A stretch of 64,000 nt of DNA from Lachnospiraceae bacterium (GCA_029054245.1 JAIDFQ010000004.1:1-64000); one strand, 5' to 3'; numbered from the stretch's first letter, positions 25,874 through 35,491 are shown. Numbers and translations: made by a program. The notes: generated from the letters alone by a model not told the origin.

Positions 25874-27283
25874 TTAGCTTCCTGTTTCAAACAGGCTTTT
25901 TGCCGTCATATCCGGCACATCCATCGGCAGCAGAAGCGAAGCCACAAAAATGCCATCCTGCGCTTCTACGTTCATCACACCATGATATCTTTGCACTACA
26001 TCACTGACATTCAACAAACCAATGCCATACCCTTTAAAATCCTCCTTATTGCTAAATCCGGTTTTAAATTGTTCCGTCTTGTCTACACTGTTCTTGACCT
26101 CTAACAAAAAAAACTTCTTTACTCTTTTCGCTTGCACGCTGATAAAATAAGCTTCACTGTCATACATATTACGGAACATCATTCTTTCACATGCTTCTAC
26201 CGCATTGTCCAATATATTTCCAAACAATACACATAAATCAAACTCATTTATGCCGCATTTTGGAGGTATGTACACCTCACAATCCCACTTGATCTTTTTT
26301 GCTTCAGCTTCTTTTCGTTTTTGATACAAAAGTGCGTCCACTGCCTTGTTCCCTGACATTTCCTCATAAGCGTCAAAACTGCCGCTTTCACGCATATTGC
26401 TTATATAGTTACGTATTTTTCCCCATTCCTTATTTTCCACCAATCCCGACAGCACAATCAAATGATTTTTCAGGTCATGCCTTAACCTTTCCTGCTGGCT
26501 GTACTGCTGCTCCAACATTTTGTAAGCCATAATCTGTGCATGATAGTGACTGCTTTTTTCCTGTTCTAAATAAATTCTATCCATTCCAAATATATAGACC
26601 CCTGCTGCAAACATAGACAGCGCTGTCAGAACACCGATTCCTATATAGCTGAAAATCTGATCGTAGTATAGATTAAAGTTTCCTCCGCTCCTTAGCAATA
26701 TGCCCTTGCTTGCCCCCCACTTTGCAATATCAAACACTACTATGATTACAAGCAGAGGAATGGCTAACATAAGATACCACTTTCTTTTCTTGCCATAAAA
26801 AACAGACGCAAGATGCTTTGACATCCAATATACGCCCCCTATCACCACAAAATAACCAAAATAGGCAATTGCGAAACTTGCCCCTTCATCTACAACAGGT
26901 TCCGCAACATTCTTTGCCGTATGCATAAAAAGCAAAACTGCACAAGACAAAAGTGATTCGCAAAATGCCTTCAACAATGTAGTAACTAAAATCAGCAGGG
27001 AAGAGGCAAACAATTTTTTCTCCTGCTCCGCCAAAAACAGCGCCTGAACCAGCATGATAAAAAAGATTTGTTCAACAAATGCGAACACAATATAGGGAAC
27101 AGAATCATAATTACATACAAAAGAAATTGTTATCCAGCCGCACAAAAAAAAGCCCCAAAACAATGCCTCATTTCTTCTTGAAATCTTCAAATAGCTTTTG
27201 CAAAATTTAGCTGTAGCCCATATCGTTCCCAAACAGCATGGCAGCATGACCAAAATCCATTTAAAATCTGAAATCTGTTTCAT
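25874..27283 (-). CDS. AgrC-type sensor histidine kinase (GHKL ATPase)
   Basis: About 469 residues. Six or seven hydrophobic segments fill the first 215 residues, followed by the phosphoacceptor region RLRHDLKNHLIVLSGL (H-box His of the AgrC/HPK10 group) and a GHKL ATPase with NILDNAVEAC and GYGIGLLNV. This architecture senses peptides or other extracellular signals in Gram-positives. The ATG at 27283 overlaps the regulator stop codon by 4 bases (ATGA); an in-frame ATG 45 bases upstream lies inside the regulator gene. No AgrB/AgrD-like peptide genes are visible nearby, so the signal is unknown. Confidence 0.9.
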   Translation of the reverse strand: MKQISDFKWILVMLPCCLGTIWATAKFCKSYLKISRRNEALFWGFFLCGWITISFVCNYDSVPYIVFAFVEQIFFIMLVQALFLAEQEKKLFASSLLILVTTLLKAFCESLLSCAVLLFMHTAKNVAEPVVDEGASFAIAYFGYFVVIGGVYWMSKHLASVFYGKKRKWYLMLAIPLLVIIVVFDIAKWGASKGILLRSGGNFNLYYDQIFSYIGIGVLTALSMFAAGVYIFGMDRIYLEQEKSSHYHAQIMAYKMLEQQYSQQERLRHDLKNHLIVLSGLVENKEWGKIRNYISNMRESGSFDAYEEMSGNKAVDALLYQKRKEAEAKKIKWDCEVYIPPKCGINEFDLCVLFGNILDNAVEACERMMFRNMYDSEAYFISVQAKRVKKFFLLEVKNSVDKTEQFKTGFSNKEDFKGYGIGLLNVSDVVQRYHGVMNVEAQDGIFVASLLLPMDVPDMTAKSLFETGS

Positions 27284-27996
27284 AATAGTTCTCCGCTCTC
27301 TTTCATAAATTTCAGCATTTCTTTGCAAAATTCCTCATATCTTCTTTTTGCAATCATGATCCTCTCGCCGTTTTCCAAAATGACCTCCTGCCTGTTATAT
27401 CCATCCACATATTTCAAATTAACAAGATAGCTTTTGTGACACCGGAAAAAGCCTTTTTCCTGCAGGCGGTTTTCTAAAATACCAATCTGCTCATAGTATG
27501 CAAAAATACCCTCTGCACCATGTATGTCAACCACCCGCCCCTTAATCTCAAAGTAATAAATGTCATCCAGGTACAACTTCTTTTTCTGCCTTTCCTTACT
27601 GACGATCATAAATTCCTGTGAGCAGTTCTTCATTTTAAGCACTGCCTTTTCCAGAACCCTTCTAAGCTTTCTGTCATCAACGGGTTTTAGCAGGTAATAG
27701 AACGCCTCCACATCATATGCATCAAATACATATTCTCTGCTGGAAGAGACAAAAATAAGTATCTTATCAAATGCTCTTTTTCTGAAAATCTGCGCGGTTT
27801 TCATTCCATCCAATTCACACATGATGATATCCAGAAAAACAATATCAAAATTTTCAACTGCCAAAAGCAGTTCCTGCCCGCTGCCGAACTGCCGTATAAT
27901 GTAAGATACTTTCATATCATCCAAAATTTCTTTCACTTTTCTTTCCATATTACAACGCTCTATGACCTCATCATCGCACACTGCTATTGACAACAT
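27280..27996 (-). CDS. LytTR-family response regulator
   Basis: A 238-residue regulator with a receiver domain (IAVCDDE, phosphoacceptor Asp in IVFLDIIM, Lys in LLKPVDD) and a C-terminal LytTR DNA-binding domain (YYFEIKGRVVDIHG, GFFRCHKSYLVNLKYV, NGERIMIAKRRY). The start at 27996 (MLSIAVCDDE) is preferred over an ATG 81 bases upstream because the receiver begins there and AGGTG precedes it. It partners the kinase encoded directly downstream. Its targets cannot be read here. Confidence 0.92.
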   Translation of the reverse strand: MLSIAVCDDEVIERCNMERKVKEILDDMKVSYIIRQFGSGQELLLAVENFDIVFLDIIMCELDGMKTAQIFRKRAFDKILIFVSSSREYVFDAYDVEAFYYLLKPVDDRKLRRVLEKAVLKMKNCSQEFMIVSKERQKKKLYLDDIYYFEIKGRVVDIHGAEGIFAYYEQIGILENRLQEKGFFRCHKSYLVNLKYVDGYNRQEVILENGERIMIAKRRYEEFCKEMLKFMKESGELL

Positions 27997-28107
27997 TTTA
28001 AACACCTGCCTTCTATGGAATATATTATATATCGGCGCAAAGGTAATCATCGTTTTATTTATGTCATGAACGGACATTTAAAAGTGATAACCGCAGATAA
28101 ACCTCAG

Positions 28108-28168
28108 GGAAACGCCTAATAAAGCGTTTCCATAAAAAAGAGCACATAGATAAATCTCTATGTACTCT
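28108..28168 (-). terminator. Terminator of the araC-clpP transcript, with adjacent second hairpin
   Basis: The stem at 28139-28168 (arms AGAG-ACATAGA and TCTATGT-CTCT) is followed on the minus strand by TTTTTTATGG, a good intrinsic terminator for clpP. Immediately beyond lies a perfect eight-base stem, GGAAACGC/GCGTTTCC (28108-28131), which may back it up. Confidence 0.8.
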
Positions 28169-28181
28169 GAATAAACTGTTT

Positions 28182-28802
28182 TCATATATGAACATTACGC
28201 GTTTTCTTCTCTTTACGGCTGTCCAAAATCTTGTCTATCATACCGTACTTAAGCGCTTCTTTCGCAGACATGTAATGGTCGCGTTCTGTATCGATCGCAA
28301 TCTGCTCTACCGTTTTTCCCGTGTTTTCTGCCAGTATGCGGTTCAAACGCTCTTTGCTTTTTTGGATATGATCAGATACGATTTTAAGATCGGTTGCCTG
28401 TCCCTGTACACCATTGCCGTGAATCGCCGGCTGGTGTATCATGATTTCCGCATTAGGAAGCGCCATTCTTTTCCCCTTTGCCCCGCCAGCTAACAAAAAG
28501 GCGCCGAAACTTGCTGCCAGTCCAAGACAGATTGTGGAAACATCGCATTTAATATATTGCATAGTATCATAAATAGCAAGTCCTGCTGTAATGGAACCTC
28601 CGGGACTATTGATATAAAGCTGTATATCCTTTTCTGGATCTTGCGCTTCCAAAAAGAGCATCTGCGCCGTAATCAGACTTGCAGAAGCATCACTTACCTC
28701 TTCCCCTAAAAAAATGATTCTGTCCGATAAAAGGCGGGAAAAAATGTCATAACTTCTCTCCCCCCGGCTGGTCTGTTCAATGACATAAGGAATCGTACTC
28801 AT
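28182..28802 (-). CDS. clpP: ClpP-family serine protease (divergent paralogue)
   Basis: A 206-residue member of the ClpP family. The triad is intact by position: Ser98 (LGLAASFG), His123 (MIHQPAIHG) and Asp171 ([10 protein letters not shown]). The surroundings differ from the housekeeping enzyme, which usually reads GQAASMGA and MIHQPLGG. There is no tig or clpX gene next to it. Instead its ATG overlaps the stop codon of an AraC-type regulator by 4 bases. I read it as a second ClpP with a specialised role; the ATPase partner is not in the window. Confidence 0.92.
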   Translation of the reverse strand: MSTIPYVIEQTSRGERSYDIFSRLLSDRIIFLGEEVSDASASLITAQMLFLEAQDPEKDIQLYINSPGGSITAGLAIYDTMQYIKCDVSTICLGLAASFGAFLLAGGAKGKRMALPNAEIMIHQPAIHGNGVQGQATDLKIVSDHIQKSKERLNRILAENTGKTVEQIAIDTERDHYMSAKEALKYGMIDKILDSRKEKKTRNVHI

Positions 28803-29221
28803 GCTGCCATCCTGCCTTCCTTAAGTCTACCTGCCGCTGCCATCAGGCAGAGAGAATGGCACATGGAAATCTTTGTCTGTTTTGGATAAAAGACACCATT
28901 TTTCCTATAATTCTGGGGCGGACACCCATATAACGTACGAAATGCCAGTGTAAATGCCTGCTGCGAATGATAATGGGCATCATAGGCAATATCTGTTATC
29001 GCCCGATCAGATTCTACTAGCTGACGGGCAGCTGCCGTAAGCCTGCGCCCCTGTACATATTTATAAATTGTAATACCAGTACTTTCCGCAAATATCCGTG
29101 CCATATAAAACTTAGAATAATGCAATTCCTCCGCTATTTTATCCAAAGAAAGATCCTCCGCCAAATGCGCTTCCACATAATCTGCAATCTTTTTTACAAT
29201 ATTTTCTTTTTCCCTATTCAT
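28799..29221 (-). CDS. AraC-family regulator (stand-alone DNA-binding domain)
   Basis: About 140 residues. Residues 1 to about 105 carry both helix-turn-helix motifs of Ara[22 protein letters not shown] and [22 protein letters not shown], followed by the YGCPPQNYR end motif. There is no ligand domain. The start at 29221 is chosen because AGGAGG lies seven bases before it; an open frame continues 93 bases upstream into the ispF 3' region. The C-terminal 35 residues are not AraC-like. It overlaps clpP by 4 bases, so the two should be co-translated. Confidence 0.88.
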   Translation of the reverse strand: MNREKENIVKKIADYVEAHLAEDLSLDKIAEELHYSKFYMARIFAESTGITIYKYVQGRRLTAAARQLVESDRAITDIAYDAHYHSQQAFTLAFRTLYGCPPQNYRKNGVFYPKQTKISMCHSLCLMAAAGRLKEGRMAA

Positions 29222-29286
29222 AAAAATTCCTCCTGTCTTAGCCAGTATAACATAACCATCAGAAGGAATCTTCATAGAAATTGCCT

Positions 29287-29829
29287 TTATAGATTTTTGG
29301 GGCATCCGCTGCATTCTCCACAGCCCCTTGCAGTCACATCCTCGCTGCTAAGATTGACAGGGCTTGTAAGCAGGCAGATTGCCTGTGAGGAGATTCCCTC
29401 ACCCGTCCCCGTAAATCCAAGTCCTTCCTCTGTGGTTGCCTTCACATTGACCTGTTCTATGGTGATACCAAGCGCATCCGCGATGTTCTTTCGCATGGCA
29501 TCAATATACGGCCGCATCTTCGGCGCCTGCGCTATGATGGTAGCATCTATATTCTCTATCAAAAAAAGATTCTCTTCCAACAATCTTCCAACATGCTCTA
29601 AGAGCTTGACAGAGGAAATCCCCTTATAGGCAGGATCTGTATCTGGAAAATGCTTCCCAATATCCCCAAGCGCTGCCGCACCTAAAAGCGCATCCATGAT
29701 AGCGTGAAGAAGCACATCGGCGTCTGAATGCCCCAGAAGCCCTTTTTCGTAAGGTATCTCGACACCTCCCATGATCAATTTTCTTCCATCTACCAGCTTA
29801 TGCACATCGTAACCCATTCCGATTCTCAT
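29287..29829 (-). CDS. ispF: 2-C-methyl-D-erythritol 2,4-cyclodiphosphate synthase
   Basis: Fifth step of the non-mevalonate isoprenoid pathway. Metal and substrate motifs are clear: [41 protein letters not shown] and the C-terminal [17 protein letters not shown]. The start at 29829 follows GGAGGG; the frame is open further upstream but reads through the leader. After the normal end the protein has an extra tail, [15 protein letters not shown], with three closely spaced cysteines, which is not part of the usual 155-160 residue enzyme. Confidence 0.94.
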   Translation of the reverse strand: MRIGMGYDVHKLVDGRKLIMGGVEIPYEKGLLGHSDADVLLHAIMDALLGAAALGDIGKHFPDTDPAYKGISSVKLLEHVGRLLEENLFLIENIDATIIAQAPKMRPYIDAMRKNIADALGITIEQVNVKATTEEGLGFTGTGEGISSQAICLLTSPVNLSSEDVTARGCGECSGCPKNL

Positions 29830-29902
29830 TTTTCCCTCCATTCCAAAGCGTTTTACGCTAAAGAGCGCCAGCAGAATATCAAATTCTACTCTGCGCGCAA
29901 AA

Positions 29903-29988
29903 GAATTTGTGACGCTCCGGCACAAATTCTCGGTTGAATAATTTGCCCTTGCACATTGTATTATATAGTAGTTTGTTCAGATTTTCAA
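29903..29988 (-). promoter_or_regulatory. ispF promoter and structured leader
   Basis: TTGAAA (29983-29988) and TATAAT (29960-29965) are 17 bp apart on the minus strand. The leader of about 125 nt starts with a perfect nine-base stem, GAATTTGTG/CACAAATTC (29903-29929), followed by TTTTG, which could act as a weak attenuator, and ends with a small stem AGCGT/ACGCT just before the ribosome site. Confidence 0.65.
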
Positions 29989-30035
29989 TAATTTTGCAAA
30001 TATACCTTTATATTATAACAAACATTCTATTACGG

Positions 30036-31436
30036 TTAATAGGTAATCTCATTCATAGAATCAATACTTTCCATCCAGCTTCTTTTTCTAAAAACTGCCA
30101 CTGAAATCCCAAACCGAATGCACTCCTCCAGTGATAAGATAAAATACACAAAGGGAATGGGAAGTTTCAATACAAAAGCTGCCACAAGTCCTAGAGGCAC
30201 CCCAAAGATCCATGTCCCCACAAAATCTATCACCATCACATATCTGGTCTTGCCGCCGCTTCGCAAAATACCGCCCCCTAAAATCATGTTCTGAACCTTT
30301 ACAGGCGATATAAGGGCAAAGGCAATCAAAATCTGACTGGCAAGACTGCGCACCTCCTCTTCCACCTGATAAATCTGTACATAAAAACCTCCAGCTGCCG
30401 CCAGCAGAAGGGATAGAAGGACAGAACCCGCAAAACCGCACCACATCAGCTTTTTAGAATCCTGATATGCCTTTTCATACGCTTTACTGCCCAATGACTT
30501 TCCAATCAAAATAGCTGCCGCTTGGGAAAGTCCACTTAATGCGCCAATCATCAGCACTTGAATCGGAATCGTAAGGGTCATTGCCGCACACGCCTTTGTC
30601 CCTATATTTCCGTAAATCGCAGTATAAACGTTTTCACCAAGACTCCAAAAAAACTCACATGCTAATATAGGCAGCAAAATTCCCAGATACTGCATTCTCC
30701 CGTTTTTATTTAGAAAGGTGCTTAAAATAGAGCACTCTTTTCCATAACGCAGCAGCAAAACCACATCTTTTTTTTCATTCTGCTTTTTATAATAGATAAA
30801 AAAGAATAAAATACAACAGACGCATCCCACAATCTGGGAAAAAACCGTTGCAAGGGCTGCTCCTTTTACTTCCATCCGGGGAAGCCCCAGCTTTCCAAAG
30901 ATCAACAGGTAATTCAGTCCTGTATTGACCACTGCTGAAAATATACTGGCATAAAGGGGCAATGACGCAGCATCCATGCACCGAAGCAGGGTTGCAAGCA
31001 ACGTCATAACAGCCATGGGGAGATAGGAAAATGCAATGATCTGCAGATACCCTGCTGCAATATCCCGGGTCAGCACATCCTTCGTGTAAATTCCCATAAT
31101 ATACTTTGGGAAGAAGATACATATTCCTGTAAAAGCCACCGCAAGACAAACCCCAAGAAGCATATTCAAGTAAAAACTCCTGCTTACTTCTCTGCTGTCC
31201 TTTTTCCCCATGTACTGGGCAATCATGATGCCTGCCACTGCCGCAATAGCAGATATCATTACCGAATAAATAGAAGAAAACTTTCCCCCAAGTCCAATTC
31301 CTGCAATGCTGTAGCTGCCAAGCTGTCCTGTCATCACCTGGTCAATTACGCTGAAGGAAGATTGCAGCAGAGACTGTAATGTCACAGGCAAGGCTATCCT
31401 GCCCACCAATTTATAAAATGATTGTTCTTGTTCCAT
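30036..31436 (-). CDS. MATE-family multidrug/cation antiporter
   Basis: About 466 residues with twelve predicted membrane helices in two homologous halves. The N-terminal half opens with IALPVTLQSLLQSSFSVIDQVMTGQLG, typical of MatE; the second half begins near LACEFFWSLGENVYTAIYG. The start is uncertain: an ATG at 31436 directly follows GGGAGG, while a GTG at 31457 lies in the same frame nearer a GGAGGTGA. A LacI-type regulator gene lies 88 bases upstream in the same direction. The substrate is unknown. Confidence 0.9.
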   Translation of the reverse strand: MEQEQSFYKLVGRIALPVTLQSLLQSSFSVIDQVMTGQLGSYSIAGIGLGGKFSSIYSVMISAIAAVAGIMIAQYMGKKDSREVSRSFYLNMLLGVCLAVAFTGICIFFPKYIMGIYTKDVLTRDIAAGYLQIIAFSYLPMAVMTLLATLLRCMDAASLPLYASIFSAVVNTGLNYLLIFGKLGLPRMEVKGAALATVFSQIVGCVCCILFFFIYYKKQNEKKDVVLLLRYGKECSILSTFLNKNGRMQYLGILLPILACEFFWSLGENVYTAIYGNIGTKACAAMTLTIPIQVLMIGALSGLSQAAAILIGKSLGSKAYEKAYQDSKKLMWCGFAGSVLLSLLLAAAGGFYVQIYQVEEEVRSLASQILIAFALISPVKVQNMILGGGILRSGGKTRYVMVIDFVGTWIFGVPLGLVAAFVLKLPIPFVYFILSLEECIRFGISVAVFRKRSWMESIDSMNEITY

Positions 31437-31524
31437 CCTCCCTTTCACCTCCAGCACTTATTGTATTTCTCATAAGCACTATTTACAATAGGTTAAACGC
31501 GTAACCCATTACAAAAATGAAAGT

Positions 31525-32586
31525 TCAAATTTGTGCAATCTGCCTTGTACTCTGACGTACCGCCAACGTCACCGGCAAGGTAATCGTTTGACCTTCCCCT
31601 TTTCCTTCCTTCAGTTCCTGCAAAATGGAAATGGCTAATTCTGCCCTCTTTTTCCCATCCTGTTTTACCGCAGTAAGGGTTGGGCAAATCTTTTCACATA
31701 GCGGACTGTCATCAAATCCCGCAACGGAGATATCCTCCGGCACTCTGATCTTCTGCTCCTGCAAAAATTGAATCAGATCAACAGCATAATAATCAGACAC
31801 GGCAAAAACTGCTGTTACACTTTTGAGTTTTTCCAGATTGTCCTGATAAAACCTTCTGCGCTCTTTCTTTGTCATCGGAATCAGCAGGAAATCATCTCCA
31901 GTTTCCTCCCAAAGCTTTCTTTTCAGCCGTTCCACTGCATCGGCTCCCAACTCCTCCATTGCGGCATGAAAGCCCTGATACCGCTCTAAATCCATACAAA
32001 TGTCATTATCCGAAATACACAGCGCTCTTTGGTGCCCCGCCTTTCTAAAATAGGTACCGATCTGAAAACCGCCGTCAAAATTATCAATTGCGAGATTACA
32101 AATGCGTCCTGGCTCTTCAAAATATCCATCATATACCACAAAGGGAATCCGCATGGAATCTCGCAGCTTCTTATAATCATTCTCACAAAATCCAATAATC
32201 ACCAAACCTTCCATATTCCACATAGAAGCAAATTTGGAAATTTCATCCCATCTACTTGTCACCTTTACCATCATGAAATATCCTGCCTTTTCAATTTCAG
32301 CAGACAGATTATTGAGGGAGGAAGCAATAAAAGCATCCTCCAGCGCGTGGGACTCGTACTTTTCATGATCATTTACCACCACGCCAATAATTCTAGAATC
32401 ATTCTGCGCCAGCAGGATTCCTGCCATGCTGGGAATATACTGCTTTTTCTCAAGCAATTCCTGCACCCTATGTACGGTTTCGTCGGAAATCTTTTTGGTC
32501 TTTCCGTGAATGACGTTGGATACGGTGGCTGTGCTTACACCCAATTCCTCTGCTATGTCAATGATTCTTGTCCTTTTATTCTCCAT
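31525..32586 (-). CDS. LacI-family transcriptional regulator
   Basis: About 353 residues. The N-terminal helix-turn-helix and hinge read IIDIAEELGVSTATVSNVIHGKTKKISDETVHRVQ; the rest is a periplasmic-binding-like sensor domain with the ISVAGFDDSPLCEKICPTLTAVKQD end motif. ATG at 32586 is preferred (GGAGG precedes it) over a GTG four codons upstream. No sugar operon adjoins it; the MATE gene downstream is the only obvious local target, an unusual pairing. Confidence 0.9.
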   Translation of the reverse strand: MENKRTRIIDIAEELGVSTATVSNVIHGKTKKISDETVHRVQELLEKKQYIPSMAGILLAQNDSRIIGVVVNDHEKYESHALEDAFIASSLNNLSAEIEKAGYFMMVKVTSRWDEISKFASMWNMEGLVIIGFCENDYKKLRDSMRIPFVVYDGYFEEPGRICNLAIDNFDGGFQIGTYFRKAGHQRALCISDNDICMDLERYQGFHAAMEELGADAVERLKRKLWEETGDDFLLIPMTKKERRRFYQDNLEKLKSVTAVFAVSDYYAVDLIQFLQEQKIRVPEDISVAGFDDSPLCEKICPTLTAVKQDGKKRAELAISILQELKEGKGEGQTITLPVTLAVRQSTRQIAQI

Positions 32587-32618
32587 CTGTGCCTCCACTT
32601 AAAGGTTTCACTGATATA

Positions 32619-32647
32619 ATTATAACTTTCAAAAATTTTCCCTACAA
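32619..32647 (-). promoter_or_regulatory. Promoter of the LacI-type gene
   Basis: TTGTAG (32642-32647) and TATAAT (32619-32624) are separated by 17 bp on the minus strand. The remaining gap, 32648-32863, shows no gene, RNA or repeat that I recognise. Confidence 0.55.
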
Positions 32648-32863
32648 AAATTTCCTTTAACCTTGCCAAATTTCAAATCTGATTTGAAGTCAAGATACCC
32701 GCTGCCAGCAGTAGATATGTACCTCCCGCCTGCTTCTGCACAGCTTCGCTTACGGGCTTCAGCCACCATGTTTTCCGAATAGTCAGTTACTCCCCATTAT
32801 TTTCTGTCTGAAACTACATATTATTATATGAACATTTAATCATATATTTTATTGTTTGTCAGC

Positions 32864-32897
32864 AAAAAAGGGCGGATAGGCTGCCCCCCATTCGCCC
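32864..32897 (-). terminator. Terminator of the MCP/ABC-F/peptidase operon
   Basis: On the minus strand the stem GGGCGAAT/ATCCGCCC is followed by TTTTTT. It lies 43 bases after the metallopeptidase stop codon. Confidence 0.85.
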
Positions 32898-32939
32898 TGG
32901 CGTCTTATGACGCTTCCCGTTTCTTTAGAATTTTTTGTG

Positions 32940-33629
32940 CTATTTTTCAATTTCATTCTGCATCAGTGTTTCAATATATTTGACATCTTCCTGACTGATA
33001 TACCCCACTTTATGATAAGAAAGTGCAAACTCTCCCTGCATTAAGGCATATCCTTTATAAATATACTTCCCAAATCCACAATAAACTGCCGCCGTGTCTG
33101 TCAAAACCTCATTCTCCCAAGTATCACGCATACGAATGCCTTCATAATACAGGTGCAGGTGGGTCGCCTCATGAGCAAGCACCGCGATTACCGCATCCAA
33201 TGTATAGCGCGGGCGCAGTTCCAGCTTGATTGTCGTAAATGCCAGATCCGTGGCGATTTCTCCTGCCCGATCCGGCATGTAATCATTTTCCACCACCAGT
33301 TTGATGAAACTACCGTCGATGCCCAGATGCGCACAAATACTGCATAATAGCTCCTTTAAATGCACTTCATTGCCTAAGTCTGCCTGTAATGCCAAAATAA
33401 TCTCCTCCGGCGCCACATACGGCTCATACTTTTTCTTTTCCCGCTTTCTAAGAAGGCTCACACATTCCTGCAAAAGTTCCTTCGGCACAGCTTTAAAAGC
33501 GCTTTTGGGAACCGGCGATTTATGCAAAACAAAACGCCTGATCAGAAAACAAAAAAGACCAATAAATGATAAAAGCTCAAATATCGTATTTATATTGATA
33601 TGGTACAAAAATGACCTTAAGTAATCCAT
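32940..33629 (-). CDS. Membrane-anchored HEXXH zinc metallopeptidase-like protein
   Basis: A 229-residue protein of unrecognised family. A hydrophobic segment near residues 14-33 should anchor it. The C-terminal half has a zinc-protease helix HEATH (153-157) and a following ENEVLTD helix (E174, D178) that could give the third ligand, as in gluzincins. The domain between about 45 and 140 is helical. The peptidase domain probably lies in the cytoplasm given the basic residues after the anchor, but orientation is uncertain. It starts 2 bases after the ABC-F stop codon. Confidence 0.7.
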   Translation of the reverse strand: MDYLRSFLYHININTIFELLSFIGLFCFLIRRFVLHKSPVPKSAFKAVPKELLQECVSLLRKREKKKYEPYVAPEEIILALQADLGNEVHLKELLCSICAHLGIDGSFIKLVVENDYMPDRAGEIATDLAFTTIKLELRPRYTLDAVIAVLAHEATHLHLYYEGIRMRDTWENEVLTDTAAVYCGFGKYIYKGYALMQGEFALSYHKVGYISQEDVKYIETLMQNEIEK

Positions 33630-33631
33630 GT

Positions 33632-35488
33632 CTATCTCTTTTCCTGTTCGTCAATTCTTGCCTTAAGCTCTTCCAGATACATCCATCTGTCCATCTTTTC
33701 CTCAAGCTGATCCTTAGTCAGTTCCTTTTCCTTTGCAAGTTCATTTAACTTTACGAAATCGGTTGCTGCTTCGTTCATCTGCTGTTTGAGATTTTCCATT
33801 TTCTCTTCCAGACCTGCAATTTCTTCTTCGATCACCTCATAGTCTTTTTGCTCTTTAAAGGAAAATTTCAATCTGGTGTCCGGCTGCTTCCAGCTGTTCT
33901 TCTTTGCAGGCGGCTTGTCAGCGTTTGTATTTGCCGCTGTATTTTTCTTTCCGGCTGCTGCAAACGCACCTTCCGTCTGCGCCTTTTGCTGCATCCGCAC
34001 CTGCCAGTCTGTATAGCCGCCTTCATACTGCGCGATCTTTCCCTCACCCTCAAAGGCAAATATCCTTTTTGCAATGCGGTCCAGGAAATAACGGTCATGA
34101 GAAACGGTAATCACGATTCCCTGAAAGCTGTCCAGATAATCCTCTAAAACGGTAAGCGTAGCAATGTCCAAATCATTGGTGGGCTCATCTAAAATCAGCA
34201 CATTAGGCGCGCCCATCAATACTTTCAGCAGATTCAGCCTGCGCTTTTCGCCGCCGGAGAGTTTCCCCAGCAGTCCGTACTGCTCCTTGCCTTCAAATAA
34301 AAACCGCTCCAACATGCGTGAGGCTGTAATGCTGCCTTCTGCGGTCTTCACATACTCTGCCACATCTTTAATATAATCAATCACTCGCTGATCAGGAGGC
34401 ATTTCAGCTTCCCCGATTTCCTGCGCGTAATAACCAATTTTAACGGTCTGACCAATGATCATTTGCCCTGCATCCGGTTCCACCGTACCGCTTATTATCT
34501 TCATCAATGTGGTCTTGCCACAACCGTTAGGTCCAATAAATCCAATCCTGTCATCTTTCAAAAAAATGTAAGAAAAATCATCTATCAAGACTTTGGTCTC
34601 ATAGCATTTGCAGATATGTGAGATTTCTACCGTCGTCTTTCCAAGCCTGGAAGCTGCCGATCCTATCTCTACTTTTGCATCTGCTGTGGGACCTGCTGCA
34701 TTTTTCAACTCTTCAAAACGCTCCAGACGCGCCTTCTGCTTAGTCGTACGCGCCCTTGCTCCCCGCTTCACCCATTCCAGTTCTTTTCTAAGGATGGACT
34801 GCCGCTTTCTTTCGCTGGCAAGGGCTGCTTCCTCCCTGCCCGCCTTAAGTTCCAGATAACCGGAATAGCCCGTCTGGTAAGAATAAATCTTTCCTTTATC
34901 AATTTCAATGATACGATTTGACACACTGTCCAAAAAATAGCGGTCATGAGTTACCATGACCACTGCTCCAGTGCGCTTTTTTAACTGCTCCTCCAGATAA
35001 TCAGCCATTTCATTGTCCAGATGATTGGTTGGCTCATCCAGAATCAAAATATCAGATGGGGTAAGCAGCGCAGCAACCAACGCTAAACGCTTTCGCTGCC
35101 CACCAGACAATGTTTTGCACAAAGCCTCAAAATCCGTCACGCCCAGCCTTGTGAGCATGGTCTTTGCCTGTGTTTCCTTTTCTTCTGCGTGATGTCCCTG
35201 CTGTGTGCTTTCCGCACACTTTTTCAGCACTGCACCAAGCACCGTATCTTTTTCCTCAAATACTGGATGCTGGGGAAGATAGCTACATATCACATGATTC
35301 GCCATGGTAACGCTCCCCTGATCCGGCTCCTCCAAACCAGCCATCATCTTAAGCAGGGTAGACTTTCCCGTCCCGTTGATACCAATCACACCAACCTTTT
35401 CTCCCTCCTGCAGGTAAAAAGAGGTGCCGTCGAACAAGAAACGTCCGCCATATGATTTTGTTATGTTTTCCATCGATAAAATATTCAT
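33632..35488 (-). CDS. ABC-F family ATPase (Uup-like)
   Basis: A 618-residue soluble protein with two ABC domains and no membrane part. Walker A is GINGTGKSTLLKMMAG and GPNGCGKTTLMKIISG; signatures are LSGGQRKRL and LSGGEKRRL; Walker B is LILDEPTNHLD and LILDEPTNDLD. The linker with ELEWVKRGARARTTKQKARLERF and the C-terminal coiled coil (about 545-615) match Uup. ABC-F proteins act on the ribosome in translation or antibiotic protection. It sits between a chemoreceptor and a metallopeptidase, with gaps of 2-3 bases on either side. Confidence 0.92.
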   Translation of the reverse strand: MNILSMENITKSYGGRFLFDGTSFYLQEGEKVGVIGINGTGKSTLLKMMAGLEEPDQGSVTMANHVICSYLPQHPVFEEKDTVLGAVLKKCAESTQQGHHAEEKETQAKTMLTRLGVTDFEALCKTLSGGQRKRLALVAALLTPSDILILDEPTNHLDNEMADYLEEQLKKRTGAVVMVTHDRYFLDSVSNRIIEIDKGKIYSYQTGYSGYLELKAGREEAALASERKRQSILRKELEWVKRGARARTTKQKARLERFEELKNAAGPTADAKVEIGSAASRLGKTTVEISHICKCYETKVLIDDFSYIFLKDDRIGFIGPNGCGKTTLMKIISGTVEPDAGQMIIGQTVKIGYYAQEIGEAEMPPDQRVIDYIKDVAEYVKTAEGSITASRMLERFLFEGKEQYGLLGKLSGGEKRRLNLLKVLMGAPNVLILDEPTNDLDIATLTVLEDYLDSFQGIVITVSHDRYFLDRIAKRIFAFEGEGKIAQYEGGYTDWQVRMQQKAQTEGAFAAAGKKNTAANTNADKPPAKKNSWKQPDTRLKFSFKEQKDYEVIEEEIAGLEEKMENLKQQMNEAATDFVKLNELAKEKELTKDQLEEKMDRWMYLEELKARIDEQEKR

Positions 35489-35491
35489 AGC

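Noticed and set aside
25874-27996. Complete agr-type quorum-sensing locus
   Set aside because: No AgrB-like protease or small AgrD-like peptide gene is found around the kinase and regulator.
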